A stretch of DNA of 64,000 nt from Lachnospiraceae bacterium C10 (GCA_900100095.1 FMTN01000014.1:1-64000), one strand, 5' to 3'; positions 24,892 through 34,412 are shown, counted from the first letter of the stretch. Notes: generated from the sequence alone by a model not told the origin. Made by a program: numbers and translations.

Positions 24892-25878
24892 ATGAGCTTG
24901 GCAGATGAGCTTTTTAAAGATATGTGCCGTGATATTATTGAAAACGGTACGGATACAAGAGGGCAGAAGGCGAGACCCCACTGGCCGGACGGAACACCGG
25001 CATACACAATTAAGAAGTTCGGGGTGGTGAATCGATATGATCTTCAGAAAGAATTTCCGGCTCTTACACTGAGAAGAACCGCTATTAAAAGTGCAACCAA
25101 TGAAATGTTGTGGATCTGGAAAGATAAATCCAATAATATACATGACTTGAAATCAACCGTATGGGATGAGTGGGCCGATGAAGAGGGCTCCATCGGTAGC
25201 GCATATGGATTTCAGATGAAGAAGAAATATGCATGGAACGATATCAAAAGAGAAGGAATCGAGCAGGTGTACGGCGTTGATTTTAAACCTCTTGAGATTG
25301 ATGAACCGACGCAGGTCAGCCGGGTGATCGAGTCTTCACAGGAACTTAATGATGCCCATGTTATCTATAACCGGGCAGATGGAATGTATTACATGGATCA
25401 GGTGGACAAGGTGCTTTATGATTTGAAGGTGACACCGTTCTCCCGAAGAATTCTGACCAATATGTATACGTTTTCGGATCTTCCGGGAATGCATCTGTAC
25501 CCATGCGCATACAGCATGACCTTCAATGTAACAGAAGAGAATGGACAGCTAGTGTTAAACGGTGTATTGAATCAGCGCTCCCAGGATGTGCTTGCAGCCA
25601 ATAACTGGAATGTATGCCAGTACTCGGTTCTTCTTCATATGATAGCAAGAGACTGTGGCATGAAGGCAGGAACCCTGGTGCATATGATAGCAGATGCCCA
25701 TATCTACGATCGCCATGTAGAGGTGATTGAGGAACTGATCAAGAGACCATCTCTTCCAGCTCCGCAGTTCTGGCTGAATCCGGAGAAAAAGGATTTTTAC
25801 AGTTTTACAGAGCAGGATGTTCGCCTCGATCATTATGAGACGGGAGAACAGATTAAAAATATTCCAATTGCAATTTAA
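24892..25878 (+). CDS. thyA: Thymidylate synthase (ThyA type)
   Basis: 328 residues. The catalytic cysteine lies in LYPCAYSMTF, followed by QRSQDVLAANNWNVCQY and HIYDRHVEVI, the positional equivalents of the classical QRS-D, PFN and HIYxNH motifs. The active-site segment differs from the common LPPCH, as in a clostridial subgroup. It methylates dUMP to dTMP with methylene-THF. folA follows 10 bases later to recycle the dihydrofolate. Ribosome site GGAGG 9 bases before ATG 24892. Confidence 0.92.
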   Translation: MSLADELFKDMCRDIIENGTDTRGQKARPHWPDGTPAYTIKKFGVVNRYDLQKEFPALTLRRTAIKSATNEMLWIWKDKSNNIHDLKSTVWDEWADEEGSIGSAYGFQMKKKYAWNDIKREGIEQVYGVDFKPLEIDEPTQVSRVIESSQELNDAHVIYNRADGMYYMDQVDKVLYDLKVTPFSRRILTNMYTFSDLPGMHLYPCAYSMTFNVTEENGQLVLNGVLNQRSQDVLAANNWNVCQYSVLLHMIARDCGMKAGTLVHMIADAHIYDRHVEVIEELIKRPSLPAPQFWLNPEKKDFYSFTEQDVRLDHYETGEQIKNIPIAI

Positions 25879-25888
25879 GGAGGATCCT

Positions 25889-26377
25889 ATGATAGCAATC
25901 GCAGCAGTCGACCGTAACTGGGCCATTGGAAAAGATGGCAAATTACTGGCGAATATTCCGGCGGATATGAAATATTTCCGTGAGGAGACCACCGGAAATG
26001 TTATCGTCATGGGGCGAAAGACCCTGGACAGTTTTCCGGGGGGAAGAGCTCTGCCGGATCGGGTGAATATCGTCCTTACAAGGGATATGAGCTTTGAACG
26101 TAAAAATGTTGTCGTGGCCCACAGTGTGGAAGAACTGGATGAGATTCTGGCAGAATATGACAAGGACCGTGTTTTTTGTGTCGGTGGTTCCAGCGTTTAT
26201 GAGCAGCTTCTGCCGAAATGCGACAAGGCCTATATTACACAGATTGACTATGAATATGCGGCAGATGCCTATTTCCCGAATCTGGATGAGAAGGCAGAAT
26301 GGGTGAAGACACAGGAGAGTGAGGAACAGACTTACTTTGACATCTGTTTCGCATTTACAACCTACGAAAGAAGATAA
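25889..26377 (+). CDS. folA: Dihydrofolate reductase
   Basis: 162 residues from ATG 25889 (AAGGAGG 7 bases before). The family pattern IAAVDRNWAIGKDGKLLANIPADM, GNVIVMGRKTLDSFP (read in parts) and VFCVGGSSVYEQLL is complete. It regenerates tetrahydrofolate with NADPH after ThyA. Coupled to thyA by a 10-base gap. Confidence 0.96.
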   Translation: MIAIAAVDRNWAIGKDGKLLANIPADMKYFREETTGNVIVMGRKTLDSFPGGRALPDRVNIVLTRDMSFERKNVVVAHSVEELDEILAEYDKDRVFCVGGSSVYEQLLPKCDKAYITQIDYEYAADAYFPNLDEKAEWVKTQESEEQTYFDICFAFTTYERR

Positions 26378-26431
26378 CGGCATAACGAGTGGAAAACGGG
26401 ATGCCGGGATAAAGAGAAAGAAGAGAACAAC

Positions 26432-28174
26432 ATGGATATTACAGGAAGAAAGCTGATTATAAAGGCACTCCTGGAAGAGGGAGTGGATACCATCTTTGGA
26501 TATCCGGGCGGTATGGTGACGGATATTGTTGATGAGTTGTATAAGCATGAGGATAAATTCAACCTGATTCTTCCCCGTCATGAGCAGGCCCTTGTGCATG
26601 AAGCGGAAGGCTATGCCAGGGAGTCAGGGAAGGTGGGCGTATGCCTTGTGACAAGCGGACCGGGAGCGACCAATACCATAACGGGTATTGCGGACGCGCA
26701 TTATGACAGTGTACCTCTTGTTATCATTACAGGGCAGGTGTCACAGGGACTGATCGGTAACGATGCGTTTCAGGAGGTCGATATCGTCGGTATGACCCGT
26801 AGCATTGTAAAATACGGTGTGACGGTTAACGACCGGAAGGACCTTGGACGCATCCTTAAGATGGCCTTTTATATCGCGAGGACAGGAAAACCGGGGCCGG
26901 TGCTGGTGGATATCCCTAAAAATATTCAAAAAGCCAACGGTCCGTCCGAGTATCCGCAGACTGTTAATATTCGAGGCTACAAGCCGAATACGTCGGTGCA
27001 TATCGGGCAGCTCAAGCGAGCTTTTAAGCTGCTTCGTTCCTCTAAAAAGCCTCTGATTCTTGCAGGAGGCGGAATTCATATCTCCAGAGCGGAAAAGGAG
27101 CTGACGGCTTTTGCAGAAAAAATGCAGATTCCGGTGGTGACCACTGTGATGGGAAAAGGAGCCATTCCGGAGGATCATCCGCTATATGTGGGAAATTCCG
27201 GAATGCACGGCCGCTATGCAGCAAACATTGCGGAGATGGAGTGCGACGTGTTGTTTTCCATCGGAACGCGATTCAATGACAGAATTACAGGAGATCTGAA
27301 TGAATTTGCACCGAAGGCAAAGATCGTTCATGTGGATGTGGATACAGCTTCCATCTCCCGTAATGTTGTGGTGGATGTACCGGTGGTCTCCGATGCCAAG
27401 CTGGCGCTTTCGAACCTTTTGGAATGGGCAGAGCCTCTTGAGACACAGGCGTGGCGGGAGGAGATTGCCTCCTGGGAGAAGGAACATCCGCTGGATATGA
27501 AAAAGAGCAAGGGACTCAGTCCACAGAATATCATGCAATCCATCGGAGAGGTGTTCGAAGGGGCGACCTATGTAACGGATGTGGGACAGCACCAGATGTG
27601 GGCGACCCAGTTTATTCCGCTGAATCAGGCCTCACGAATGATTACTTCCGGAGGACTTGGAACCATGGGATTTGGCTTCCCAGCAGCCATCGGAGCCAAG
27701 GCGGCGATTCGTGCAGCAGGAGAAGACCGCCTGGTGGCATGTATCACCGGAGACGGCGGCATGCAGATGAATATGCAGGAGATGGCGACAGCCGTATGTA
27801 ACGGCCTGCCGGTCACCGTCTGCCTAATTAATAATAAATACCTTGGAATGGTGCGACAGCAGCAACAGTATTTTTACGGAAAGCGCTATGAACTGGTATG
27901 TCTGAACCGGCGTGAGGACTGTCCGGTAAACTGCAAGGGGCCGTCCGAAGCGTGTCCGCCTTATGTTCTGGATTTTTTAACCTGGGCGAAAAGTTACGGA
28001 GTGGAGGCTCTTCGCATCGAAAAGGAAGAGGATATTCTCCCTGCACTTAAGAAGGCTGCCGCTGCCCAGAGGGAAGGCAGAACGATGGTTCTGGAATTTA
28101 TCGTGGCAACGGAAGAGGTTGTGCTGCCTATGGTAAAGGGTGGTATGGCGAACAGCGATATGATCCTGAAGTAA
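26432..28174 (+). CDS. ilvB: Acetohydroxyacid synthase, large subunit
   Basis: 580 residues. TPP enzyme: the catalytic glutamate is in RHEQALVHEAEGYA and the TPP/Mg motif is GDGGMQMNM...NNKYLGMVRQQQ (read in parts). It makes acetolactate or acetohydroxybutyrate for branched amino acids. A Cys-rich insertion (C490, C497, C501, C508) lies after QQYFYGKRYEL, where most homologues are shorter. ilvN follows after 11 bases. folA ends 54 bases upstream, with only an imperfect CGGCAT/ATGCCG repeat between them, so it may be co-transcribed with thyA-folA. Confidence 0.95.
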   Translation: MDITGRKLIIKALLEEGVDTIFGYPGGMVTDIVDELYKHEDKFNLILPRHEQALVHEAEGYARESGKVGVCLVTSGPGATNTITGIADAHYDSVPLVIITGQVSQGLIGNDAFQEVDIVGMTRSIVKYGVTVNDRKDLGRILKMAFYIARTGKPGPVLVDIPKNIQKANGPSEYPQTVNIRGYKPNTSVHIGQLKRAFKLLRSSKKPLILAGGGIHISRAEKELTAFAEKMQIPVVTTVMGKGAIPEDHPLYVGNSGMHGRYAANIAEMECDVLFSIGTRFNDRITGDLNEFAPKAKIVHVDVDTASISRNVVVDVPVVSDAKLALSNLLEWAEPLETQAWREEIASWEKEHPLDMKKSKGLSPQNIMQSIGEVFEGATYVTDVGQHQMWATQFIPLNQASRMITSGGLGTMGFGFPAAIGAKAAIRAAGEDRLVACITGDGGMQMNMQEMATAVCNGLPVTVCLINNKYLGMVRQQQQYFYGKRYELVCLNRREDCPVNCKGPSEACPPYVLDFLTWAKSYGVEALRIEKEEDILPALKKAAAAQREGRTMVLEFIVATEEVVLPMVKGGMANSDMILK

Positions 28175-28185
28175 GGGGGCGGAAG

Positions 28186-28698
28186 ATGACGAATAGAAAA
28201 CTTAAAAACCGTTGGATTGCATTGTACGTTGAGAACCAGGTGGGTGTACTGGCGAAGGTCAGTGGACTTTTTTCCGGAAAAAGCTACAATCTGCAGAGCC
28301 TTACCGTTGGAACAACGGAGCAGGAAGACGTTTCCCGAATGACCATCAGCGTATTAAGCGATGATGTGACCTTTGAGCAGATCAAAAAGCAGCTGAACTC
28401 CATGGTGGAAGTCATTAAGGTGATGGACCTTACCGATGTGCCAATCCACATGAAGGAGATCCTCTATGCGAAGATCAAAGATGTCAAGGGAGATGAGAAG
28501 CAGGAAGTCTTTCGTATTGCTGAGACCTTTCGGGTAAGGGTCTGTGATATCGGGGAGGATTCCGTCCTGCTGGAAAGTGCCCTGACCGAAAGGAAAAACA
28601 ACGAGCTGGTAGCACTTTTGAAAAAGCAGTTCCACCGCTTGGAAGTTGTAAGAGGAGGCTCTGTCGCAATCGAAAGTATAAGCACGAGCTGCAGGTAG
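28186..28698 (+). CDS. ilvN: Acetohydroxyacid synthase, regulatory subunit
   Basis: 170 residues. The N-terminal ACT domain (WIALYVENQVGVLAKVSGLFSGKSYNLQSL, read in parts) binds valine for feedback control. The C-terminal half matches the ALS_ss_C domain. Start ATG 28186 with GGGGGCGG before it. Forms the holoenzyme with IlvB. Confidence 0.94.
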   Translation: MTNRKLKNRWIALYVENQVGVLAKVSGLFSGKSYNLQSLTVGTTEQEDVSRMTISVLSDDVTFEQIKKQLNSMVEVIKVMDLTDVPIHMKEILYAKIKDVKGDEKQEVFRIAETFRVRVCDIGEDSVLLESALTERKNNELVALLKKQFHRLEVVRGGSVAIESISTSCR

Positions 28699-28746
28699 GA
28701 AGAATACCGAAAGGTTGTTAAATTTTTGACGAAAAAATGCTTGAAT

Positions 28747-28802
28747 GGACCGTCGCATTGTGGTAAAGTTTTGTTAACCGAGTGCGGCGGTTCCTTTTTT
28801 TT
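28747..28802 (+). terminator. Terminator between ilvN and the butyrate operon
   Basis: GGACCGTCGCATT (28747-28759) pairs imperfectly with AGTGCGGCGGTTCC (28781-28794), followed by eight T. TTGAAT (28741) and TGGTAAAGT (28761-28769) overlap it and could be a promoter with a 17-bp spacer. Confidence 0.6.
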
Positions 28803-28810
28803 GTTAAAAT

Positions 28811-28828
28811 TTGTTAAAAAATTAACAC
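28811..28828. promoter_or_regulatory. Candidate Rex operator of the butyrate operon
   Basis: TTGTTAA-AAAA-TTAACAC matches the clostridial Rex consensus TTGTTAA-N4-TTAACAA with one mismatch. A half-site TTGTTAA lies at 28801. It sits 44 bases before thl. Rex senses NADH/NAD and represses butyrate-pathway genes in clostridia. Confidence 0.6.
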
Positions 28829-28871
28829 AATTTAAGGACCGCAGAAAAGAGTATATAAAGGAGACAAAAAC

Positions 28872-30059
28872 ATGGCAAGAAAAGTAGTATTAGCAGGTGC
28901 ATGTCGTACAGCCATCGGTAAGATGGGTGGACAGTTATCCACATTCCCAGCAGTAGATTTAGGTGCTGTTGTAATCAAGGAAGCTTTAAATCGTGCCGGA
29001 GTTAAGCCAGAGCAGGTTGATGAGGTAAAGATGGGCTGTGTAATCCAGGCTGGTCTTGGACAGAACGTTGCTCGTCAGGCAGCAATCAAGGCTGGTCTTC
29101 CAAATGAGGTTCCAGCAATCACATTAAACGTTGTATGTGGTTCAGGTCTTAAGTGTGTAAACGAAGCTGCTAACATGATCGCAGCTGGTGAGGCTGATAT
29201 CGTTGTAGCCGGTGGTATGGAATCTATGTCCCGTGCTCCTTTCGCTCTTGATAAGGCTCGTTTCGGATACCGTATGAACAACGGTAAGTTAATTGATACA
29301 ATGGTTAATGATGCTCTTTGGGATGCATTTAACCAGTACCACATGATGGTTACAGCTGAGAACGTAGCTGAGCAGTGGGGTCTTTCCCGTGAGGAGCTCG
29401 ATGAGTTCGCAGCATCCAGCCAGCAGAAGTGCGAGAAGGCTATGGCTGAAGGCAAGTTCAAGGATGAGATCGTTCCTGTTGTTCTTCATGACCGTAAGAA
29501 GGGTGATATCATCATCGATACAGATGAGGGCCCACGTGCTGGTACTACAGCTGAGAGCCTTTCTAAGCTTAAGTGCTGCTCAGGTGTTGAGGGTGGCGTT
29601 GTTACAGCTGGTAACGCTTCCGGTATCAACGATGGTGCTGCAGCAGTTGTTGTAATGTCTGAGGAGAAGGCTAAGGAGCTTGGTGTTACTCCAATGGCTA
29701 CATTCGTAGGCGGAGCTATGGGTGGTGTTGACCCATCTATCATGGGTGTTGGCCCTGTTGCAGCTGTTAACAACGTTATGAAGAGAACAGGTCTTACAGT
29801 AGATGATATGGATCTGATCGAGGCTAACGAGGCTTTCGCAGCACAGTCTGTTGCAGTAGCTAGAGATCTTAAGTTCGATATGAGCAAGGTCAATGTTAAC
29901 GGTGGTGCTATTGCACTTGGACATCCGGTTGGAGCTTCAGGCTGCCGTATCCTTGTTACACTTCTTCACGAGATGCAGAAGTCAGACGCTAAGAAGGGTC
30001 TTGCTACACTGTGTATCGGTGGTGGAATGGGTTGCGCAACTATTGTTGCTCGTGACTAA
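28872..30059 (+). CDS. thl: Acetyl-CoA acetyltransferase (thiolase)
   Basis: 395 residues. The acyl-accepting Cys is in [11 protein letters not shown], the His in [14 protein letters not shown] and the second Cys in CIGGGMGCA. It condenses two acetyl-CoA to acetoacetyl-CoA, the first butyrate step. Codon choice is strikingly uniform (GCT, GTT, GGT, AAG), as in highly expressed genes, and this continues through etfA. Ribosome site AAAGGAG. Confidence 0.96.
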   Translation: MARKVVLAGACRTAIGKMGGQLSTFPAVDLGAVVIKEALNRAGVKPEQVDEVKMGCVIQAGLGQNVARQAAIKAGLPNEVPAITLNVVCGSGLKCVNEAANMIAAGEADIVVAGGMESMSRAPFALDKARFGYRMNNGKLIDTMVNDALWDAFNQYHMMVTAENVAEQWGLSREELDEFAASSQQKCEKAMAEGKFKDEIVPVVLHDRKKGDIIIDTDEGPRAGTTAESLSKLKCCSGVEGGVVTAGNASGINDGAAAVVVMSEEKAKELGVTPMATFVGGAMGGVDPSIMGVGPVAAVNNVMKRTGLTVDDMDLIEANEAFAAQSVAVARDLKFDMSKVNVNGGAIALGHPVGASGCRILVTLLHEMQKSDAKKGLATLCIGGGMGCATIVARD

Positions 30060-30071
30060 TTCTTATATTTA

Positions 30072-30100
30072 TCTCAGTCGGGGTTACAATCTCCGACTTG
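30072..30100 (+). repeat. Short intergenic hairpin element, copy 1
   Basis: CTCAGTCGGGGTTACAATCTCCGACTTGA resembles the sequence at 61383-61410. AGTCGG and CCGACT form a small stem. A second hairpin, TCTCCCGGGAGA with CTCCCGGGGG nearby (about 30119-30146), lies before the hbd ribosome site. Confidence 0.5.
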
Positions 30101-30182
30101 AATAAGTTGGTTACTTACGTCTCCCGGGAGACTTTCTCCCGGGGGATTTATATGAAATAAAGTAAAAATAGGAGGAAATCAA

Positions 30183-31055
30183 ATGAAGGTTGCTGTAATT
30201 GGTGCAGGAACAATGGGCCAGGGTATTGCTAAGGCATTCGCTCAGGTAGATGGCTATGAAGTAGCTCTCTGCGATATTAAGCAGGAGTGGGCTGAAGGCG
30301 GTAAGGATAAGATTGCCAAGGGTTATGACAGACTTGTTCAGAAGGGCAAGATGGATCAGGCTAAGGTAGACGCTATCCTCGCTAAGATCACACCGGGCGT
30401 TAAGGAAGACCTTTGCAAGGATGTTGACCTTGTAGTTGAGGCTGCTTTCGAGAACATGGAAGTTAAGAAGACAACATTTGCTGAGCTTGACAAGATTGCT
30501 AAGCCAGAGTGCATTTTTGCTTCTAACACATCTTCTCTTTCTATCACAGAGATCGGTAATGGTCTTACCCGTCCAATGATCGGTATGCACTTCTTTAACC
30601 CGGCAGATCGTATGAAGCTCGTTGAGGTTATCGCAGGTGTGAATACTCCGGCTGAGACTGTTGACACAATCAAGAAGATCTCTGAGGAGATTGGTAAGAC
30701 TCCTGTACAGGTTAACGAGGCTGCTGGTTTCGTTGTTAACCGTATCCTGATCCCAATGATCAACGAAGCAGCATTCATTAAGATGGAAGGTGTTTCTGAT
30801 ATCGCTGGTATCGATGCAGCTATGAAGCTTGGTGCTAACCATCCAATGGGACCACTTGAGCTTGGTGATTTCATCGGTCTTGATATCTGCCTTGCAATCA
30901 TGGACGTTCTCTACAACGAGACAGGAGACAGCAAGTATCGTGCATGCCCACTCCTTCGTAAGATGGTACGTGGTGGCAACCTTGGTGTTAAGTCTGGTAA
31001 GGGATTCTACGTTTATAACGCAGATCGCACAAAGACAGCTGTTGATGCACAGTAA
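30183..31055 (+). CDS. hbd: 3-hydroxybutyryl-CoA dehydrogenase
   Basis: 290 residues. The NAD-binding GAGTMGQGIAKAFA is at the start, with the catalytic His in GMHFFNPADRMKLVEVI and NRILIPMINEA in the helical domain. It reduces acetoacetyl-CoA to 3-hydroxybutyryl-CoA. It is 123 bases after thl with no terminator T run, so it is probably the same transcript. Confidence 0.96.
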   Translation: MKVAVIGAGTMGQGIAKAFAQVDGYEVALCDIKQEWAEGGKDKIAKGYDRLVQKGKMDQAKVDAILAKITPGVKEDLCKDVDLVVEAAFENMEVKKTTFAELDKIAKPECIFASNTSSLSITEIGNGLTRPMIGMHFFNPADRMKLVEVIAGVNTPAETVDTIKKISEEIGKTPVQVNEAAGFVVNRILIPMINEAAFIKMEGVSDIAGIDAAMKLGANHPMGPLELGDFIGLDICLAIMDVLYNETGDSKYRACPLLRKMVRGGNLGVKSGKGFYVYNADRTKTAVDAQ

Positions 31056-31087
31056 TTAATAAATAGAAATTTAGGAGGATTTAATCC

Positions 31088-32242
31088 ATGGATTTTACAT
31101 TAGATAAAAAACATGAGATGGCTCGTGCTCTGTTCGCAGATTTCGCACAGAATGAGGTTAAGCCTTTAGCTCAGGAAATCGATGAGGCTGAGAGCTTCCC
31201 AAGAGCTACTGTTGAGAAGATGCAGAAGTACGGTTTCATGGGTATCGCTATTCCAAAGGAGTACGGCGGACAGGGTTGTGACCCTCTTACATACGTTATG
31301 TGTGTAGAGGAGCTTGCAAAGGTTTGCGGAACAACATCTGTTATCGTATCTGCACATTCATCACTTTGCTGTGATCCAATCTTAAACTACGGTACAGAAG
31401 AGCAGAAGCAGAAGTTCTTAGTACCACTTGCAAAGGGTGAGAAGCTTGGTGCTTTCGCTCTTACTGAGCCGGGTGCTGGTACAGATGCACAGGGTGCACA
31501 GTGTAAGGCTGTTGAAGATGGTGACAGCTGGGTACTTAACGGTTCTAAGTGCTTCATCACAAACGGTAAGGAAGCTGATATCTACATCGTTATCGCTGTT
31601 ACTGATGTTGTTGAGGACAAGCGTGGCCGTAAGAAGAAGTTATTCTCTGCCTTCATCGTAGAGAAGGGAACACCTGGATTCACCTTCGGTGCGAAGGAGA
31701 AGAAGATGGGTATCCGTGCTTCATCTACTTACGAGCTTATTTTCGAGGATTGTCGTATTCCTAAGGAGAACATGCTTGGTGTTCGTGGTAAGGGATTCGC
31801 AGAGGCAATGCATACTCTTGACGGTGGACGTATCGGTATCGCTGCTCAGGCTCTTGGTCTTGGTGAGGGTGCCATCGATCGTACAATCGAGTTCGTTAAG
31901 GAGAGAAAGCAGTTCGGTCGTGCAATCGGAGCTTTCCAGAATACACAGTTCCAGATTGCTGATATGGCTACACGTATGCAGGCTGCTCAGTACATGGTAT
32001 ACGCTGCTGCAGATGCTAAGAAGAATAAGAGAGTATTCTCTGTAGAGGCTGCTGAGGCTAAGTTATTTGCTGCTGAGGCTGCTATGGACGTAACAACAAA
32101 GGCTGTACAGCTTCACGGTGGTTACGGTTATACACGTGAGTACGACGTTGAGCGTATGATGCGTGATGCTAAGATCACAGAGATCTATGAGGGAACATCT
32201 GAGGTTCAGAGAATGGTTATCTCTGGCAATCTGATGGCATAA
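31088..32242 (+). CDS. bcd: Butyryl-CoA dehydrogenase
   Basis: 384 residues. Acyl-CoA dehydrogenase family: [14 protein letters not shown], the FAD-binding [12 protein letters not shown] and [14 protein letters not shown] with the catalytic glutamate. With EtfAB it reduces crotonyl-CoA while bifurcating electrons to ferredoxin. The ribosome site TAGGAGG is close to ATG 31088. Confidence 0.96.
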   Translation: MDFTLDKKHEMARALFADFAQNEVKPLAQEIDEAESFPRATVEKMQKYGFMGIAIPKEYGGQGCDPLTYVMCVEELAKVCGTTSVIVSAHSSLCCDPILNYGTEEQKQKFLVPLAKGEKLGAFALTEPGAGTDAQGAQCKAVEDGDSWVLNGSKCFITNGKEADIYIVIAVTDVVEDKRGRKKKLFSAFIVEKGTPGFTFGAKEKKMGIRASSTYELIFEDCRIPKENMLGVRGKGFAEAMHTLDGGRIGIAAQALGLGEGAIDRTIEFVKERKQFGRAIGAFQNTQFQIADMATRMQAAQYMVYAAADAKKNKRVFSVEAAEAKLFAAEAAMDVTTKAVQLHGGYGYTREYDVERMMRDAKITEIYEGTSEVQRMVISGNLMA

Positions 32243-32280
32243 GTTGTAAATTTCTTATTCAATAATAAAGGAGCAAATAC

Positions 32281-33072
32281 ATGAAAATTGTAGTATGTAT
32301 TAAACAGGTTCCGGATACTAAGGGTGGCGTTAAGTTCAATCCAGATGGAACACTGAACAGAGCAGCTATGCTTACCATCATGAATCCAGATGATAAGGCA
32401 GGTCTTGAGGCTGCACTTCGTATTAAGGAAGCAAATGATGACGTTGAAGTTACCGTTCTTACAATGGGTCTTCCAAAGGCTGAGGACGTTCTTCGTGAGG
32501 CAATGGCAATGGGTGCTGATAAGGGTATCTTAGTTACAGACCGTGTTCTCGGTGGTGCTGATACTTGGGCTACATCCACAACAATCGCCGGCGCTCTTCG
32601 CAACATCGATTATGATCTGATCATCACAGGTCGTCAGGCTATCGATGGTGATACAGCTCAGGTTGGTCCACAGATTGCTGAGCACCTTGCACTCCCTGTT
32701 ATCTCTTACGCTGAGGAGATCAAGGTTGATGCAGCATCTAAGACAGTTGAGGTTAAGAGACAGTATGATGATCGTTATCACATGCTTAAGGTTTCTATGC
32801 CTTGTCTTGTTACAGCACTTGCTGAGCTTAACGAGCCTCGTTACATGACACCGGGCGGAATCTTCGATGCATTCGATAAGGAGATCACTGTTTGGGGTCG
32901 TAACGACCTTAAGGATGTAGATGATTCTGACTTAGGTCTTAAGGGATCACCTACAAAGATCGCTAAGGCTTCCGACAAGGTTCGTAAGGGTGCTGGCGAG
33001 AAGGTTGCTCTGGATCCTAAGGAATCCGTTGATTACATCATGAGCAAGCTGAACGAGAAACACGTCATCTAA
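32281..33072 (+). CDS. etfB: Electron transfer flavoprotein, beta subunit
   Basis: 263 residues. The start MKIVVCIKQVPDTKGGVKFNPDGTLNR (read in parts), ITGRQAIDGDTAQVGPQ and the VKRQYDDRYH region are typical. It carries FAD in the bifurcating Bcd-Etf complex. Ribosome site AAAGGAG; etfA starts 23 bases later. Confidence 0.96.
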   Translation: MKIVVCIKQVPDTKGGVKFNPDGTLNRAAMLTIMNPDDKAGLEAALRIKEANDDVEVTVLTMGLPKAEDVLREAMAMGADKGILVTDRVLGGADTWATSTTIAGALRNIDYDLIITGRQAIDGDTAQVGPQIAEHLALPVISYAEEIKVDAASKTVEVKRQYDDRYHMLKVSMPCLVTALAELNEPRYMTPGGIFDAFDKEITVWGRNDLKDVDDSDLGLKGSPTKIAKASDKVRKGAGEKVALDPKESVDYIMSKLNEKHVI

Positions 33073-33095
33073 TCTCAAGGAAAGTGGTGAATAAA

Positions 33096-34139
33096 ATGGC
33101 TTTAGAAGAATATAAAGGAGTATTTACCTTTGCTCAGCAGGTAGACGGTAAGCTTGATGGTATCGCGTTTGAGCTGATCGGTAAGGGTAAAGAATTAGCA
33201 AAGGACTTAGGCGTTGACGTAAGCGCTGTTCTTATCGGACATAATGTAGAAGGTCTTGCAGATCAGTTAGCAGAGTATGGTGCAGACCATGTTATCCTTG
33301 TTGATGATCCAGAGCTCGAGACATACCGTACAGAGCCATATGCACAGGCTCTTGCTGGTGTAATCAATGAGTTTAAGCCTGAGATCGTTCTGGTTGGCGC
33401 TACTGCAATCGGTCGTGATCTTGGCCCTACTGTATCTGCTCGTGTTAAGACTGGTCTTACAGCAGATTGTACTTCTCTTGAGATTGGTGACTTCCCAATG
33501 GAGGCTAAGCCAGGCGTTGAGCAGAAGCACGGTCAGCTTCTTATGACTCGTCCTGCATTCGGTGGTAACACAATCGCTACCATCGCCTGCCCTGACAACC
33601 GCCCACAGATGGCTACCGTTCGTCCAGGTGTTATGCAGAAGCTTGAGCCGGTTAGTGGTGCAAAGGCTGACATCATCAAGTCTACCGTTAAGATCGAGAA
33701 GAACGCTAGATTCGTTGAGATCGAGGAGATCGTTAAGGAAGTAGCTTCCGCTGCTGATATCATGGATGCTAAGATCCTTGTATCCGGTGGTCGTGGAGTT
33801 GGTTCTGAGGAGAACTTCAAGATGCTTCAGGATCTTGCTGATGCTCTTGGCGGAATGGTATCCTGCTCTCGTGCCGTTGTTGATAACGGCTGGATGGCAA
33901 AGGATTTCCAGGTTGGACAGACTGGTAAGACTGTTCGTCCTAATGTTTACTTTGCAATCGGTATCTCCGGTGCAATCCAGCACGTAGCTGGTATGGAAGA
34001 GTCTGATCTGATCATTGCGATCAACAAGGACGATTCCGCTCCAATCTTCGATGTTGCTGATTACGGTATCGTTGGAGATCTTAATAAGATTGTTCCTGCT
34101 CTTACAGAGGCTATCAAGGCTCAGGCAGCTAACAACTAA
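33096..34139 (+). CDS. etfA: Electron transfer flavoprotein, alpha subunit
   Basis: 347 residues from ATG 33096; GTG codons at 33084 and 33087 are alternatives. The C-terminal FAD signature VSGGRGVGSEENF, SRAVVDNGWM, QVGQTGKTVRPNVYFAIGISGAIQH (in parts) and INKDDSAPIFDVADYGIVGD is complete. Last gene of the butyrate operon, followed by a terminator. Confidence 0.96.
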   Translation: MALEEYKGVFTFAQQVDGKLDGIAFELIGKGKELAKDLGVDVSAVLIGHNVEGLADQLAEYGADHVILVDDPELETYRTEPYAQALAGVINEFKPEIVLVGATAIGRDLGPTVSARVKTGLTADCTSLEIGDFPMEAKPGVEQKHGQLLMTRPAFGGNTIATIACPDNRPQMATVRPGVMQKLEPVSGAKADIIKSTVKIEKNARFVEIEEIVKEVASAADIMDAKILVSGGRGVGSEENFKMLQDLADALGGMVSCSRAVVDNGWMAKDFQVGQTGKTVRPNVYFAIGISGAIQHVAGMEESDLIIAINKDDSAPIFDVADYGIVGDLNKIVPALTEAIKAQAANN

Positions 34140-34161
34140 TCTGTTTTTGTTCAAGCGATTT

Positions 34162-34192
34162 GGGGCACTTCCTGTATGGAAGTGTCCTTTTT
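34162..34192 (+). terminator. Terminator of the butyrate operon
   Basis: GGGCACTTCC (34163-34172), loop TGTA, TGGAAGTGTCC (34177-34187), then five T. Confidence 0.85.
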
Positions 34193-34264
34193 GCATTCAT
34201 ATTTGTACATTCTTCAAAGTGATTTTTTTGTACGTAATATTGTGACTTTTTATATAAGATGTTG

Positions 34265-34330
34265 TATAATGAACCATGTCAGATTGTTTAAAGAAGGATT
34301 GGGAAGTCGCTGATTCCCGGTCCTTCTTTG
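34265..34330 (+). other. Isolated -10 box followed by a strong hairpin; possible short transcript or second terminator
   Basis: TATAAT at 34265-34270 is followed 20 bases later by AAGAAGGA-TTGGGAA...TTCCCGG-TCCTTCTT (34290-34329). No open frame lies between. It could be a backup terminator or a very short RNA. Confidence 0.35.
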
Positions 34331-34412
34331 CGTTTAAAAAAGAACATTTGCCAAAGCGGCAATTGTGTATAATATATTGTGTGAAATATGTTTTGTAAGA
34401 GAGGAAAATAAT

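Noticed and set aside
33267-34196. Long open frame (about 309 codons) on the minus strand opposite etfA, and similar ones opposite hbd (30111-30842) and in other frames of bcd
   Set aside because: They mirror the extreme codon bias of the butyrate genes, have no ribosome sites and their translations are low-complexity or Leu/Ser/Thr-rich.
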